From an uncultured Clostridia bacterium (GTDB lineage: Bacteria > Bacillota > Clostridia > Christensenellales > Pumilibacteraceae), in the NCBI GenBank assembly GCA_947627075.1, contig CANQUR010000005.1, positions 1-28,547 on the forward strand: a stretch of 28,547 nt of DNA, given 5' to 3'. The notes under the pieces are model-generated. The model did not search any database, was not told the DNA's origin, and was given only the letters and a program-made list of their open reading frames with translations. The position numbers and the translations under genes were made by a program. Below are positions 1 through 5,775 of this stretch, piece after piece; the first letter of the stretch is position 1, and each line of letters begins with the position of its first letter.

Positions 1-140
1 CCCACAAGCAAAAATATTACCAATATGCGCGCAGGCGTCAATTTGGTTTTGATTATCAATAACTGCGCTATGGCACATAGCCCACCGCCTACCGCAAATA
101 CAATTAAATACACCAAAAGTTTATCTATTATCGGATCCAT
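1..140 (-). CDS. spoVAE: SpoVAE, stage V sporulation protein AE (N-terminal part)
   Basis: The 3' end is cut by the window edge; about 46 codons are visible, beginning MDPIIDKLLVYLIVFAVGGG and continuing with a QLLIIKTKLTPARILV stretch. The glycine-rich first membrane helix followed by Q-L-L-I-x-K-T-K-L-T-P-A-R is typical of the SpoVAE (SpoVAEb) family, small membrane proteins of the SpoVA channel that moves Ca-dipicolinic acid into the developing spore and out at germination. The ATG follows an AGAGGTG Shine-Dalgarno that overlaps the stop codon of spoVAD, with only 3 nt between the genes, so the two are translationally linked. SpoVAC and SpoVAE are related families, but the order C-D-E supports SpoVAE. 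In known spore formers the operon is expressed in the forespore under sigma-G. Confidence 0.9.
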   Translation of the reverse strand, partial: MDPIIDKLLVYLIVFAVGGGLCAIAQLLIIKTKLTPARILVIFLLV

Positions 141-143
141 AAT

Positions 144-1217
144 TCACCTCTCTATTACGACCGCATGGGAAATACATGGAATGGTTTCTCCTTGATAGCA
201 ACTTTGAGTGCTCATAAGCGCACCCGTCGCAAAATATGCCACACGTTCATATTCCCCCATAAGCATTTTATCTATAACAAAAGAATTAAACACCGTCGCG
301 CTACAAGCAGCTCCGCTACCGCCTTGATAACAATGCTGCGACACGTCGTACATCATATTGCCGCAATCGATATAACGCTGTCCCAAATAATATCCTTGCT
401 CCATCATAAGATCGCGTAAAATATCCGAGCCGAGCTTGCCGAGATCGCCTGTTATTATAAGGTCATAATCCTTCGGCTCGCTTCCCGTTTCCCTAAAAAG
501 CGCCACCATTGTATCCATAGCCGCCGGAGCCATGGCAGCACCCATATTATTAAGGTCGGTCGTGCCGAAATCCACTACTCTGCCTACCGCGCCCATGGTG
601 ATTTTCGGTCCTATTCCATCCGACGACAAGACGGTACAAGCCGCTCCCGTCACCGTCCATTGAGCGTACGGTGGACGTTGACATCCGTATTCGAGCGGAT
701 ATCGATATGTTCTTTCTGCGGTAGCGAAGTGACTTGCGGTCGAACAAAGAACATTATCGAAATGTCCCGCGCTTATAAATGTCGATGCAAGATTAAGAGC
801 CTCCGTCATTGTGGAGCAAGCCGAATAAACTCCGAGATAAGGGACATGATATTGCCTGGCAACATAGTTAGATGTCGTGACTTGATTCAAAAGGTCGCCC
901 GAAATTATCAGATCCACATCTTTGGCCTTTAATCCGGCATTGTCCACGGCACCGTCGATCGCCGTAGTCAGCATCTTTATTTCGGCATTTTCAAAGGTCT
1001 TTTCTCCCATTTTATCATCGCTTAAAACTCTGTGAAAATATTTGCCGAGCGGGCCTTTTCCCTCTTTTGTTCCCACCACCGTCATTCTGCCGATGATATG
1101 CGGAGGATTTTTGTAAATAATCGTTTGCGCGGGCTTTGACCCTATCTTGTCCGTAATGCGTGTATTTGTAAGGAATACGCCCGATTCTCCTTTATGCAAG
1201 GTTCGTATACTCATCAT
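144..1217 (-). CDS. spoVAD: SpoVAD, stage V sporulation protein AD (DPA-binding)
   Basis: This is a 357-residue protein of the SpoVAD family, which has a thiolase/ketoacyl-synthase-like fold but binds dipicolinic acid at the spore inner membrane rather than acting as an enzyme. Recognisable stretches include GVYSACSTMTEAL, ITGDLGKLGSDILRDL and the C-terminal QGETIPCISHAVVIE. The frame is open upstream to 1265, but that would overlap spoVAC deeply. The start is placed at 1217, one of two adjacent ATGs (the other at 1214) just after a GGGAGGGG Shine-Dalgarno; 1217 gives the common 4-nt ATGA overlap with the spoVAC stop. Start 1214 is equally possible and changes one residue. The length fits the family (about 340 residues) with a slightly long N-terminus. 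It lies between spoVAC and spoVAE in one operon. Confidence 0.95.
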   Translation of the reverse strand: MMSIRTLHKGESGVFLTNTRITDKIGSKPAQTIIYKNPPHIIGRMTVVGTKEGKGPLGKYFHRVLSDDKMGEKTFENAEIKMLTTAIDGAVDNAGLKAKDVDLIISGDLLNQVTTSNYVARQYHVPYLGVYSACSTMTEALNLASTFISAGHFDNVLCSTASHFATAERTYRYPLEYGCQRPPYAQWTVTGAACTVLSSDGIGPKITMGAVGRVVDFGTTDLNNMGAAMAPAAMDTMVALFRETGSEPKDYDLIITGDLGKLGSDILRDLMMEQGYYLGQRYIDCGNMMYDVSQHCYQGGSGAACSATVFNSFVIDKMLMGEYERVAYFATGALMSTQSCYQGETIPCISHAVVIER

Positions 1218-1672
1218 ACCCCTCCCGACAGCAAAAGATTTACCATGCCCGCCACGGCAGACCATACTATGCCGTTGACTATTACCGGGCCGACTACGGT
1301 AAACATTTTTACCGATGTGCCCATGATCAAACCTTCGGTCTTGAATTCCATAGACGCACTTGCCATTGCATTGGCAAACCCGGTTATCGGCAAAAACGAG
1401 CCCGCTCCGCCCTTGCGAGCAATCACATCGAAAAATCCAAAGCCCGTAAACAATATTGCCAACGCTATTATAGTCATAGACGTATAGTTGACGATAAGAT
1501 CTTTACCGAGATGCGGAAATAATCTGTAATACAGGTCACCTATTCCTTGCGCCAATACGCAAGTAATGCCGCCTATCCAAAATGAATTCCACAGTGAATG
1601 CCATGTGCCTGTTTGTGGCGTAACCGAAGCCACGTAATTTTCATATCGTTGATTGCGTTTACTTTTCTCCAT
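1214..1672 (-). CDS. spoVAC: SpoVAC, stage V sporulation protein AC
   Basis: This 152-residue membrane protein is the first clearly recognised gene of the spoVAC-AD-AE operon. In other spore formers SpoVAC forms a mechanosensitive channel that takes part in Ca-DPA movement across the spore inner membrane. Family signatures visible here are the N-terminal YENYVASVTP, the GGITCVLAQGIGD first helix, and the strongly conserved PITGFANAMASASMEF followed by KMFTVVGPVIVNGI. About four hydrophobic segments can be seen (roughly residues 30-45, 63-83, 90-110 and 125-150). An AAGGAG Shine-Dalgarno sits 5 nt before the ATG. No spoVAA or spoVAB gene lies upstream, as is common in Clostridia. Confidence 0.95.
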   Translation of the reverse strand: MEKSKRNQRYENYVASVTPQTGTWHSLWNSFWIGGITCVLAQGIGDLYYRLFPHLGKDLIVNYTSMTIIALAILFTGFGFFDVIARKGGAGSFLPITGFANAMASASMEFKTEGLIMGTSVKMFTVVGPVIVNGIVWSAVAGMVNLLLSGGV

Positions 1673-1745
1673 CTTTTCTCCTTATCAAAATCTCTTTTTC
1701 TTCTTCGTTTATAAAGGGATTAGTGTTGCGCTCTATCTTTCTCAT
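1659..1745 (-). CDS. Possible 28-residue leader ORF ahead of spoVAC
   Basis: A short frame begins MRKIERNTNPF, continues with a run of Glu/Lys (NEEEKEILIRRKDGEK) and stops 14 nt inside spoVAC. A GAGG Shine-Dalgarno lies 5 nt before its ATG, and the ATG is about 15 nt downstream of the predicted start from the candidate sigma-G promoter. It resembles no family I know. It could be a translationally coupled leader peptide for spoVAC or simply chance in a short leader. The same frame stays open far upstream with hydrophobic codons but without a usable start codon. Confidence 0.25.
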   Translation of the reverse strand: MRKIERNTNPFINEEEKEILIRRKDGEK

Positions 1746-1766
1746 ATCAGCCTCTATCTTAATATC

Positions 1767-1795
1767 TGTTATGCTCGAAAAATTATTCGTAATGC
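1767..1795 (-). promoter_or_regulatory. Candidate sigma-G-type promoter for the spoVA operon
   Basis: On the minus strand GCATT (1795-1791) and CATAACA (1773-1767) are separated by 17 nt. The forespore sigma-G consensus is about GHATR, 17-18 nt, CATNHTA; each element has one mismatch. The position, about 95 nt upstream of spoVAC and downstream of the pilin terminator, is right for the operon promoter. SpoVA operons are known sigma-G targets, which motivates the assignment. Confidence 0.35.
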
Positions 1796-1858
1796 CAAAG
1801 ACGTAAAGAGAATATAAAATAAAAAAACCAAACGCAATGACATGGCTTCGTATAACAA

Positions 1859-1898
1859 AAAACCGCTTTTGAAGCGCTATTACTTCAGAAACGGTTTT
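1859..1898 (-). terminator. Rho-independent terminator of the pilin gene
   Basis: Arms of 16 nt (plus-strand 1859-1874 and 1883-1898) pair with one G-T wobble and one mismatch around an 8-nt loop. On the minus strand the stem is followed by TTTTTT. The hairpin separates the pilin transcript from the spoVA operon. The plus strand also has T's after the stem, so it may work in both directions. Confidence 0.8.
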
Positions 1899-2021
1899 CT
1901 ATCAAATCCGATTTTGGTTCTTATCTTTTTTCTAAATTAGATCCTTCACAAAAATAATAAGAATTCTCTTTAGCGGAATATTCATAAGACCTGTCAAAAT
2001 AATTTCGACTCTTTATTAGAC

Positions 2022-2426
2022 TTATTCTAATTCTTTGCCCTTTTCAACTACAACTTCATTCGCAGTTATGGTGACTCGGTAGTCGGTTTTAGTTCTGTAA
2101 ATCAGTTCTTTCTTTGCTTTGTCTACTTTTATACTATCCTCTTCGGTTGCGGAAAATAATTCTATTACGACTTCGCCTATTGTCAACATGTTGCCTTTGA
2201 GGCATTCTGCCTTTTCACTTTCGTATTTGGTGCAAAAAGCGTCGAAATCCAAATATTTCTTGATTATTTGCGCTCGAAGTTTTTCGCCCTCCACCTGCGC
2301 AGCCGTTTCATTCGCGTCATTAATAACGCTTACAAATGAAGGAATAAGCACGGCTGCCAAAATGCCTATTACCGCTATAACAATTACAAGCTCAACCAAT
2401 GTAAAGCCTTTACTTTTCTTACTCAT
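2022..2426 (-). CDS. Type IV pilin, candidate major subunit
   Basis: This 134-residue protein has a textbook class III prepilin signal: a short basic leader MSKKSKG, cleavage expected after G7, then FTLVELVIVIAVIGILAAVL with Glu at mature position +5 and a hydrophobic helix to about residue 31. The helix runs into a soluble domain of about 100 residues rich in Lys and Glu, with two cysteines (DAFCTKY and KAECLKG) that could form a disulfide. The tidy PSFVSVIND helix end and simple globular domain look like a main pilin rather than a minor one. A GGAGG Shine-Dalgarno precedes the ATG. The gene is monocistronic, with its own consensus promoter and terminator, and lies 13 kb from the pilus assembly operon at 15.9-20.9 kb. 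Its role as that system's major subunit is inferred from the absence of another major-type pilin here. Confidence 0.85.
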   Translation of the reverse strand: MSKKSKGFTLVELVIVIAVIGILAAVLIPSFVSVINDANETAAQVEGEKLRAQIIKKYLDFDAFCTKYESEKAECLKGNMLTIGEVVIELFSATEEDSIKVDKAKKELIYRTKTDYRVTITANEVVVEKGKELE

Positions 2427-2445
2427 CGATACCTCCGTTTTTCTT

Positions 2446-2461
2446 TTGTATTGTAATACAA
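2446..2461. promoter_or_regulatory. Inverted repeat at the pilin transcription start
   Basis: TTGTATTACAATACAA (minus strand) is a perfect 7-bp inverted repeat with a 2-bp centre. It begins about 5 nt after the pilin -10 box, so it covers the expected +1. It may be a repressor operator or a 5'-end mRNA structure. No known regulator's consensus was recognised. Confidence 0.45.
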
Positions 2462-2465
2462 ATTA

Positions 2466-2494
2466 ATTATACGCCTGAAATAAAAGTATGTCAA
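2466..2494 (-). promoter_or_regulatory. Consensus sigma-A promoter of the pilin gene
   Basis: The minus strand reads TTGACA (2494-2489), 17 nt, TATAAT (2471-2466): a full match to the housekeeping consensus with ideal spacing. It lies about 40 nt upstream of the pilin ATG and predicts very strong transcription unless repressed, as expected for an abundant pilin. Confidence 0.85.
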
Positions 2495-2571
2495 TGATTT
2501 TTCATAAAAAAATCATGCATTTCAAATCAAATTATTGTTGTACGCATAAAAATTCAATGTTTTTCTTTAAT

Positions 2572-3498
2572 TTATAACAGGTCTCCAAGCCTATTCATCA
2601 TTTCGCTTTTGTATTCAAACATAGAATGAGTGTATAAACTGAGCGTTAAAGATGGATTTTTATGTCCGAGGATCTCGGATAAACATTTTACATCCATACC
2701 GCATTCTATCGCTCTCGTTGCAAAAGTATGACGTAACGCATGAAAACCTTTATGCGGTATATTAAGCCTATTGAGCAATCTTGAAAACATATTTTGATAA
2801 CTTCGCACAAAGACTATTTTTCCGCGATTGGATATTATATGATCCGTAATACTGTTTTTATATATCCTTTTCATCATAGGGATCAACTTGTATGGTATCG
2901 GGATCGATCTGTTTGATGATTTGGTTTTGGGTGTATCTATAAGGCGATACCGCTTTCCATTGATGTAACCGTCATGACACGTTTTATTTATGCTTAAGAT
3001 GCCTTTTTCAAAATCAATGTCCGCCCAAGTCAATGCGAGCAACTCGCCTATACGCAAGCCAGTATAAAGGCATAGGATAATACCGAAATATTTATCGTTT
3101 TTCTCTCGCATAACTGCTTCTTCTATAGCCTTTTGTTCGGCTAACGTAAAGCACTCGATTTTTTTACCTATACATTGAGGTCTACGCAAATTATCCAAAT
3201 CGATATTCTTTTTATAGCCAAGCAAAGCCGCCGACCTCAATGATTCTTTGATGATCGTTATTATAACGTTTACCGTGCTTGGAGAAAGTCCCTTATGAGT
3301 CATTTTATTGTCGCTTTCGAGCAAAAAATTTACATACTTCTGAAGCAACAAGGGCGAAAGTTCATCCATCTCATATTCGCCGATCAATGGCAATATATGC
3401 AACCTTGCCGTATCTTCATAATGCTCATAAGTCCTTCTTTTTGTGCTCATTTTAACATAATTCCGAAGCCATACATCCATCCATTCTTTGTACTTCAT
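2572..3498 (-). CDS. Tyrosine recombinase/integrase without arm-binding domain
   Basis: This is a 308-residue site-specific recombinase of the tyrosine (phage integrase) family, cutting and rejoining DNA through a covalent tyrosine intermediate. The N-terminal half is a SAM-like core-binding domain (WMDVWLRNY, then RTYEHYEDTARLHILPLIG). The catalytic domain has Arg149 in TGLRIGELLALTW, Lys191 in TPKTKSS, His253 and Arg256 in HALRHTFATR, His279 in GHKNP and Tyr289 in LSLYTHSM, so the set is complete. Two in-frame ATGs lie 6 nt apart; the second (3498) is 8 nt from AGGAG and is preferred, the first (3504) only 2 nt. It resembles Tn916/Gram-positive phage integrases but lacks the usual N-terminal arm-binding domain. 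No excisionase, replication or structural mobile-element genes are adjacent. Its substrate is unknown. Confidence 0.9.
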   Translation of the reverse strand: MKYKEWMDVWLRNYVKMSTKRRTYEHYEDTARLHILPLIGEYEMDELSPLLLQKYVNFLLESDNKMTHKGLSPSTVNVIITIIKESLRSAALLGYKKNIDLDNLRRPQCIGKKIECFTLAEQKAIEEAVMREKNDKYFGIILCLYTGLRIGELLALTWADIDFEKGILSINKTCHDGYINGKRYRLIDTPKTKSSNRSIPIPYKLIPMMKRIYKNSITDHIISNRGKIVFVRSYQNMFSRLLNRLNIPHKGFHALRHTFATRAIECGMDVKCLSEILGHKNPSLTLSLYTHSMFEYKSEMMNRLGDLL

Positions 3499-3522
3499 GA
3501 TCATCTCTCCTAAAATAATTTT

Positions 3523-3545
3523 AACCGCACATATCCTGTGCGGTT
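3523..3545 (-). terminator. Hairpin between spoIVA and the recombinase gene
   Basis: AACCGCAC and GTGCGGTT form a perfect 8-bp stem with a 7-nt loop, 60 nt after the spoIVA stop. The minus-strand sequence after it (AAAATTATTTT) is only moderately U-rich, so this is a weak terminator or a leader structure of the recombinase mRNA, whose ATG follows about 25 nt later. Confidence 0.45.
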
Positions 3546-3606
3546 ATATTTTAATATATTTTTCAGAAAAAAATCATTTCCTAACAAAAAGATAAATTTC
3601 TTTATT

Positions 3607-5088
3607 TCAAAGCAGTATGCAAATAATGCCTCCCTTTCCCTCGTTTATAATTCTCGACAAGGTTCGACGCATTTTTCTCTGAGTATCTTCCGGCATTGCC
3701 GTAAGCTTGTTGTTAAGCCCTTCATTTACGAGCATATGCAAGGATTTGCCGAATAAATTGGTTTGCCATATTCCCTTTGGATCGTTTTCAAATTGCGCAA
3801 GCAACGACTTGACAAGATCTTCGCTTTGTTGCTCCGTTCCCACTATAGGGCTTACTTCGGATTCGATATCCACACGCATAATATGCAACGACGGCGCAGT
3901 CGCGCGAAGCTTTACACCATATCTGCTTCCTTGCTTGACTATTTGAGGTTCGTCGAGAGTCATTTCGTCAAGCGAAGGCGGGACTACTCCATAACCGTTC
4001 TCTCTAACGTCGTCAAGCGCAGCTTTTAATTTATCATATTGTGTTTTGGCGGCGGCAAGTTCTTTTATCTTTGCCATAAGCTCGAAATCGTCCTTAAATT
4101 CCATTCCGCATTCATTGCTGAGCACCTCGTAAAATAGATCGGGATCCGCTTCGATATTATAGGTTATCTTTCCTTTTCCGAGCTGGATATTCGACACATC
4201 GAACGATTTGAAATGAGTATTACCTTCAAAAACCTTTGACAATTTATCGTAATCGGACATTTTCTTCATGCCTTCACCTTGAGATTTTACAAGAGCTATT
4301 ATTTCACTTATGATCTCGTTATCCATGGGCAAAGCTTGCATCCAATGATTTATCTCGAGTTCTACGTCCCTTAAAGGAAATTCGAAAAGTATAGTTTTAA
4401 AAAGCTTTATTATATCATCTTCGGACAAATGCAAAACATCCAAAGGTATTACGGACGCGGAATACTTTTCCGAAAGCGCCGATGCCAATTTTTTTGTTTC
4501 TTCGCTTTCCGGCACGGTGGAATTCAGTACAACCACAAACGGCTTATTTAACCCTGTAAGCTCGGCCACGGCACGTTCCTCTGCTTTTTCATAGCTTTTA
4601 CGCGGAAGTTCTGTAGCTATGGAACCGTCGCTGGTCATAACTACGCCTATAGTCGAATGATCTGTTATGACCTTTTTTGTACCTATATCCGCAGCTTGTT
4701 CGAAAGGAATTTCGGCGTCGTCCCAAGGAGTCTTTACCATGCGCATGGTATCACCGTCCATATGCCCGGTGGCACCGTCTATCATATATCCTACACAGTC
4801 TACCATTCTGACTCTGACCGTTGCATTATCTTCGAGCAAAATGGGCACAGCCTCGGCGGGAACGAATTTAGGTTGTGTAGTCATAATGGTCTTTCCCGAC
4901 GCGCTTTGCGGCAATTCATCCTTCATTCTCGCTTTGACATTTTCATCGGCAACATTGGGAAGGACCAATTTTTCCATAAAATTTGTTATAAAGGTAGATT
5001 TTCCGGAACGAACAGGTCCCACCACCCCTATATATATGTCACCGCCCGTACGCTCGCTAATATCCTTGTAGATATCGAATTCTTCCAT
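3607..5088 (-). CDS. spoIVA: SpoIVA, spore coat morphogenetic ATPase
   Basis: This 493-residue protein matches SpoIVA over its full length. In the mother cell SpoIVA polymerises with ATP hydrolysis on the forespore surface and forms the basement layer of the coat. The N-terminal TRAFAC-type ATPase has the Walker A motif GPVRSGKST (residues 24-32), the VDCVGYMIDGATGH stretch and the DHSTIGVVMTSDGS region. The middle and C-terminal domains end in GGIICILL, the short hydrophobic tail used for membrane localisation through SpoVM. The ATG at 5088 is 13 nt from a GGAGG Shine-Dalgarno, an unusually long spacing, but the N-terminus EEFDIYKDISERTGGDIYIG agrees with the family, so the start is sound. 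It follows der and plsY, as in many Clostridia. A sigma-E-like promoter lies just upstream. Confidence 0.97.
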   Translation of the reverse strand: MEEFDIYKDISERTGGDIYIGVVGPVRSGKSTFITNFMEKLVLPNVADENVKARMKDELPQSASGKTIMTTQPKFVPAEAVPILLEDNATVRVRMVDCVGYMIDGATGHMDGDTMRMVKTPWDDAEIPFEQAADIGTKKVITDHSTIGVVMTSDGSIATELPRKSYEKAEERAVAELTGLNKPFVVVLNSTVPESEETKKLASALSEKYSASVIPLDVLHLSEDDIIKLFKTILFEFPLRDVELEINHWMQALPMDNEIISEIIALVKSQGEGMKKMSDYDKLSKVFEGNTHFKSFDVSNIQLGKGKITYNIEADPDLFYEVLSNECGMEFKDDFELMAKIKELAAAKTQYDKLKAALDDVRENGYGVVPPSLDEMTLDEPQIVKQGSRYGVKLRATAPSLHIMRVDIESEVSPIVGTEQQSEDLVKSLLAQFENDPKGIWQTNLFGKSLHMLVNEGLNNKLTAMPEDTQRKMRRTLSRIINEGKGGIICILL

Positions 5089-5097
5089 AAATAAAAA

Positions 5098-5138
5098 GCA
5101 TCCTCCAAAACTTAATACTAATTTATATGCGAGGATGC
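5098..5138 (-). terminator. Inverted repeat/terminator-like hairpin overlapping the spoIVA ribosome site
   Basis: On the minus strand GCATCCTC (5138-5131) and GAGGATGC (5105-5098) form a perfect 8-bp stem with a 25-nt loop, immediately followed by TTTTTATTT. It has the form of a rho-independent terminator after plsY, although the loop is long. The downstream arm contains most of the GGAGG Shine-Dalgarno of spoIVA, so folding would hide it. Confidence 0.55.
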
Positions 5139-5149
5139 AGAAAATATGA
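5122..5149 (-). promoter_or_regulatory. Candidate sigma-E promoter of spoIVA
   Basis: The minus strand carries TCATATT (5149-5143), 13 nt, then CATATAAA (5129-5122). The sigma-E consensus is about KMATATT, 13-15 nt, CATACAHT, so the -35 matches and the -10 has two differences. The predicted start, near 5115, is about 27 nt upstream of the spoIVA ATG. spoIVA is a classic sigma-E target. The element lies within the inverted repeat at 5098-5138. Confidence 0.5.
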
Positions 5150-5162
5150 AATAATTTTGTTT

Positions 5163-5775
5163 TTATTCGCTATGAGACTTTTTTATCTTGCCCTTAAGTT
5201 TCTTGAACAGGTCGGTCTTGTTTTCGGTCCCCGAAAACAATCGCATAAGATTTGTTCTGTGAGCCCATAAAGTCATACAGTAAATAATGAAAACGATCAC
5301 TATGCAAGGCAAGTTTTGCATAAAATTCGTTGATGCCAAATAATATGCGTCGAGAGCAAGCGGGAAAACCCGCAACAAGTGAAATAAGAGCCACTATTGG
5401 ACTTATCATAAAGCATATGCCTATTGTCGAAGCAATACCCTTTCCGCCCTTGAATTTAAGAAATACGGGGAAAATATGCCCTATTATTACGCTTATGGCA
5501 CCTATGTATTTGCCGAGAATGGTTCCGTTAAAAGAAAATCCACCGACAATAAACCAGCCAATAAGGCAAGCAAGAACTCCCTTTATCGCATCAAGCACGA
5601 GCGTAAGCAATCCGAATTTGAAGCCGTAATTACGGAACATATTCATTGCGCCGGGATTGCCGCTTCCGCATTTTCTTATATCACCCTTTTTTAATTTGCT
5701 GATTATAAGCGCACTATTTACACTGCCCAAAAGATAACATATAACAATTGTAGCTATAATATAGTAAACCATCAT
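5163..5775 (-). pseudogene. plsY: PlsY, glycerol-3-phosphate acyltransferase, with an apparent +1 frameshift
   Basis: PlsY is the membrane enzyme that moves an acyl group from acyl-phosphate to glycerol-3-phosphate, the first step of phospholipid synthesis. The first frame (from 5775) holds GSGNPGAMN (residues 37-45) and FKGGKG (108-113), two family motifs, then leaves the family after ALISLVAG and reads on in nonsense to 5194. The third motif, NLMRLFSGTENK, is in another frame ending at 5163. Removing one base near 5369-5371 (the GGG in GCGGGTTTTCCCGC) joins the frames as SLVAVFPLALDAYYLAS and restores about 203 residues, the normal length. Causes could be a sequence error, a real disruption, or frameshifting during translation. 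The gene overlaps der by 4 nt. A gpsA gene, often found between plsY and spoIVA, is absent. Confidence 0.85.

Larger units (their letters stand above)
1673..2021. other. Intergenic stretch between the pilin gene and the spoVA operon
   Basis: The 349 bases hold no full-size gene. From the pilin side they contain AT-rich sequence without clear signals (about 1900-2021), a strong hairpin terminator (1859-1898), a T-rich stretch that gives hydrophobic but startless frames, a candidate sigma-G promoter (1767-1795) and the possible short leader ORF (1659-1745). Confidence 0.8.

Noticed and set aside
1218..1265. Upstream extension of spoVAD
   Set aside because: It would overlap spoVAC by about 50 nt and has no ribosome site; the ATG pair at 1217/1214 follows a strong Shine-Dalgarno.
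2498..2518. Imperfect hairpin TGATTTTT/AAAAATCA after the recombinase gene as terminator
   Set aside because: The stem has only A-T pairs apart from one G-C, and it lies beside the pilin -35; not strong enough to list.
2437..2568. Direct repeat GTTTTTCTTT on both sides of the pilin promoter (2437-2446 and 2559-2568) as a recombinase target
   Set aside because: Ten T-rich bases in AT-rich DNA are expected by chance; the copies are direct, not inverted, and lack a core with dyad arms.
5194..5370. C-terminal end of the first plsY frame as a real protein tail
   Set aside because: It is unlike PlsY, rich in odd residues, and the correct third motif is in the overlapping frame.
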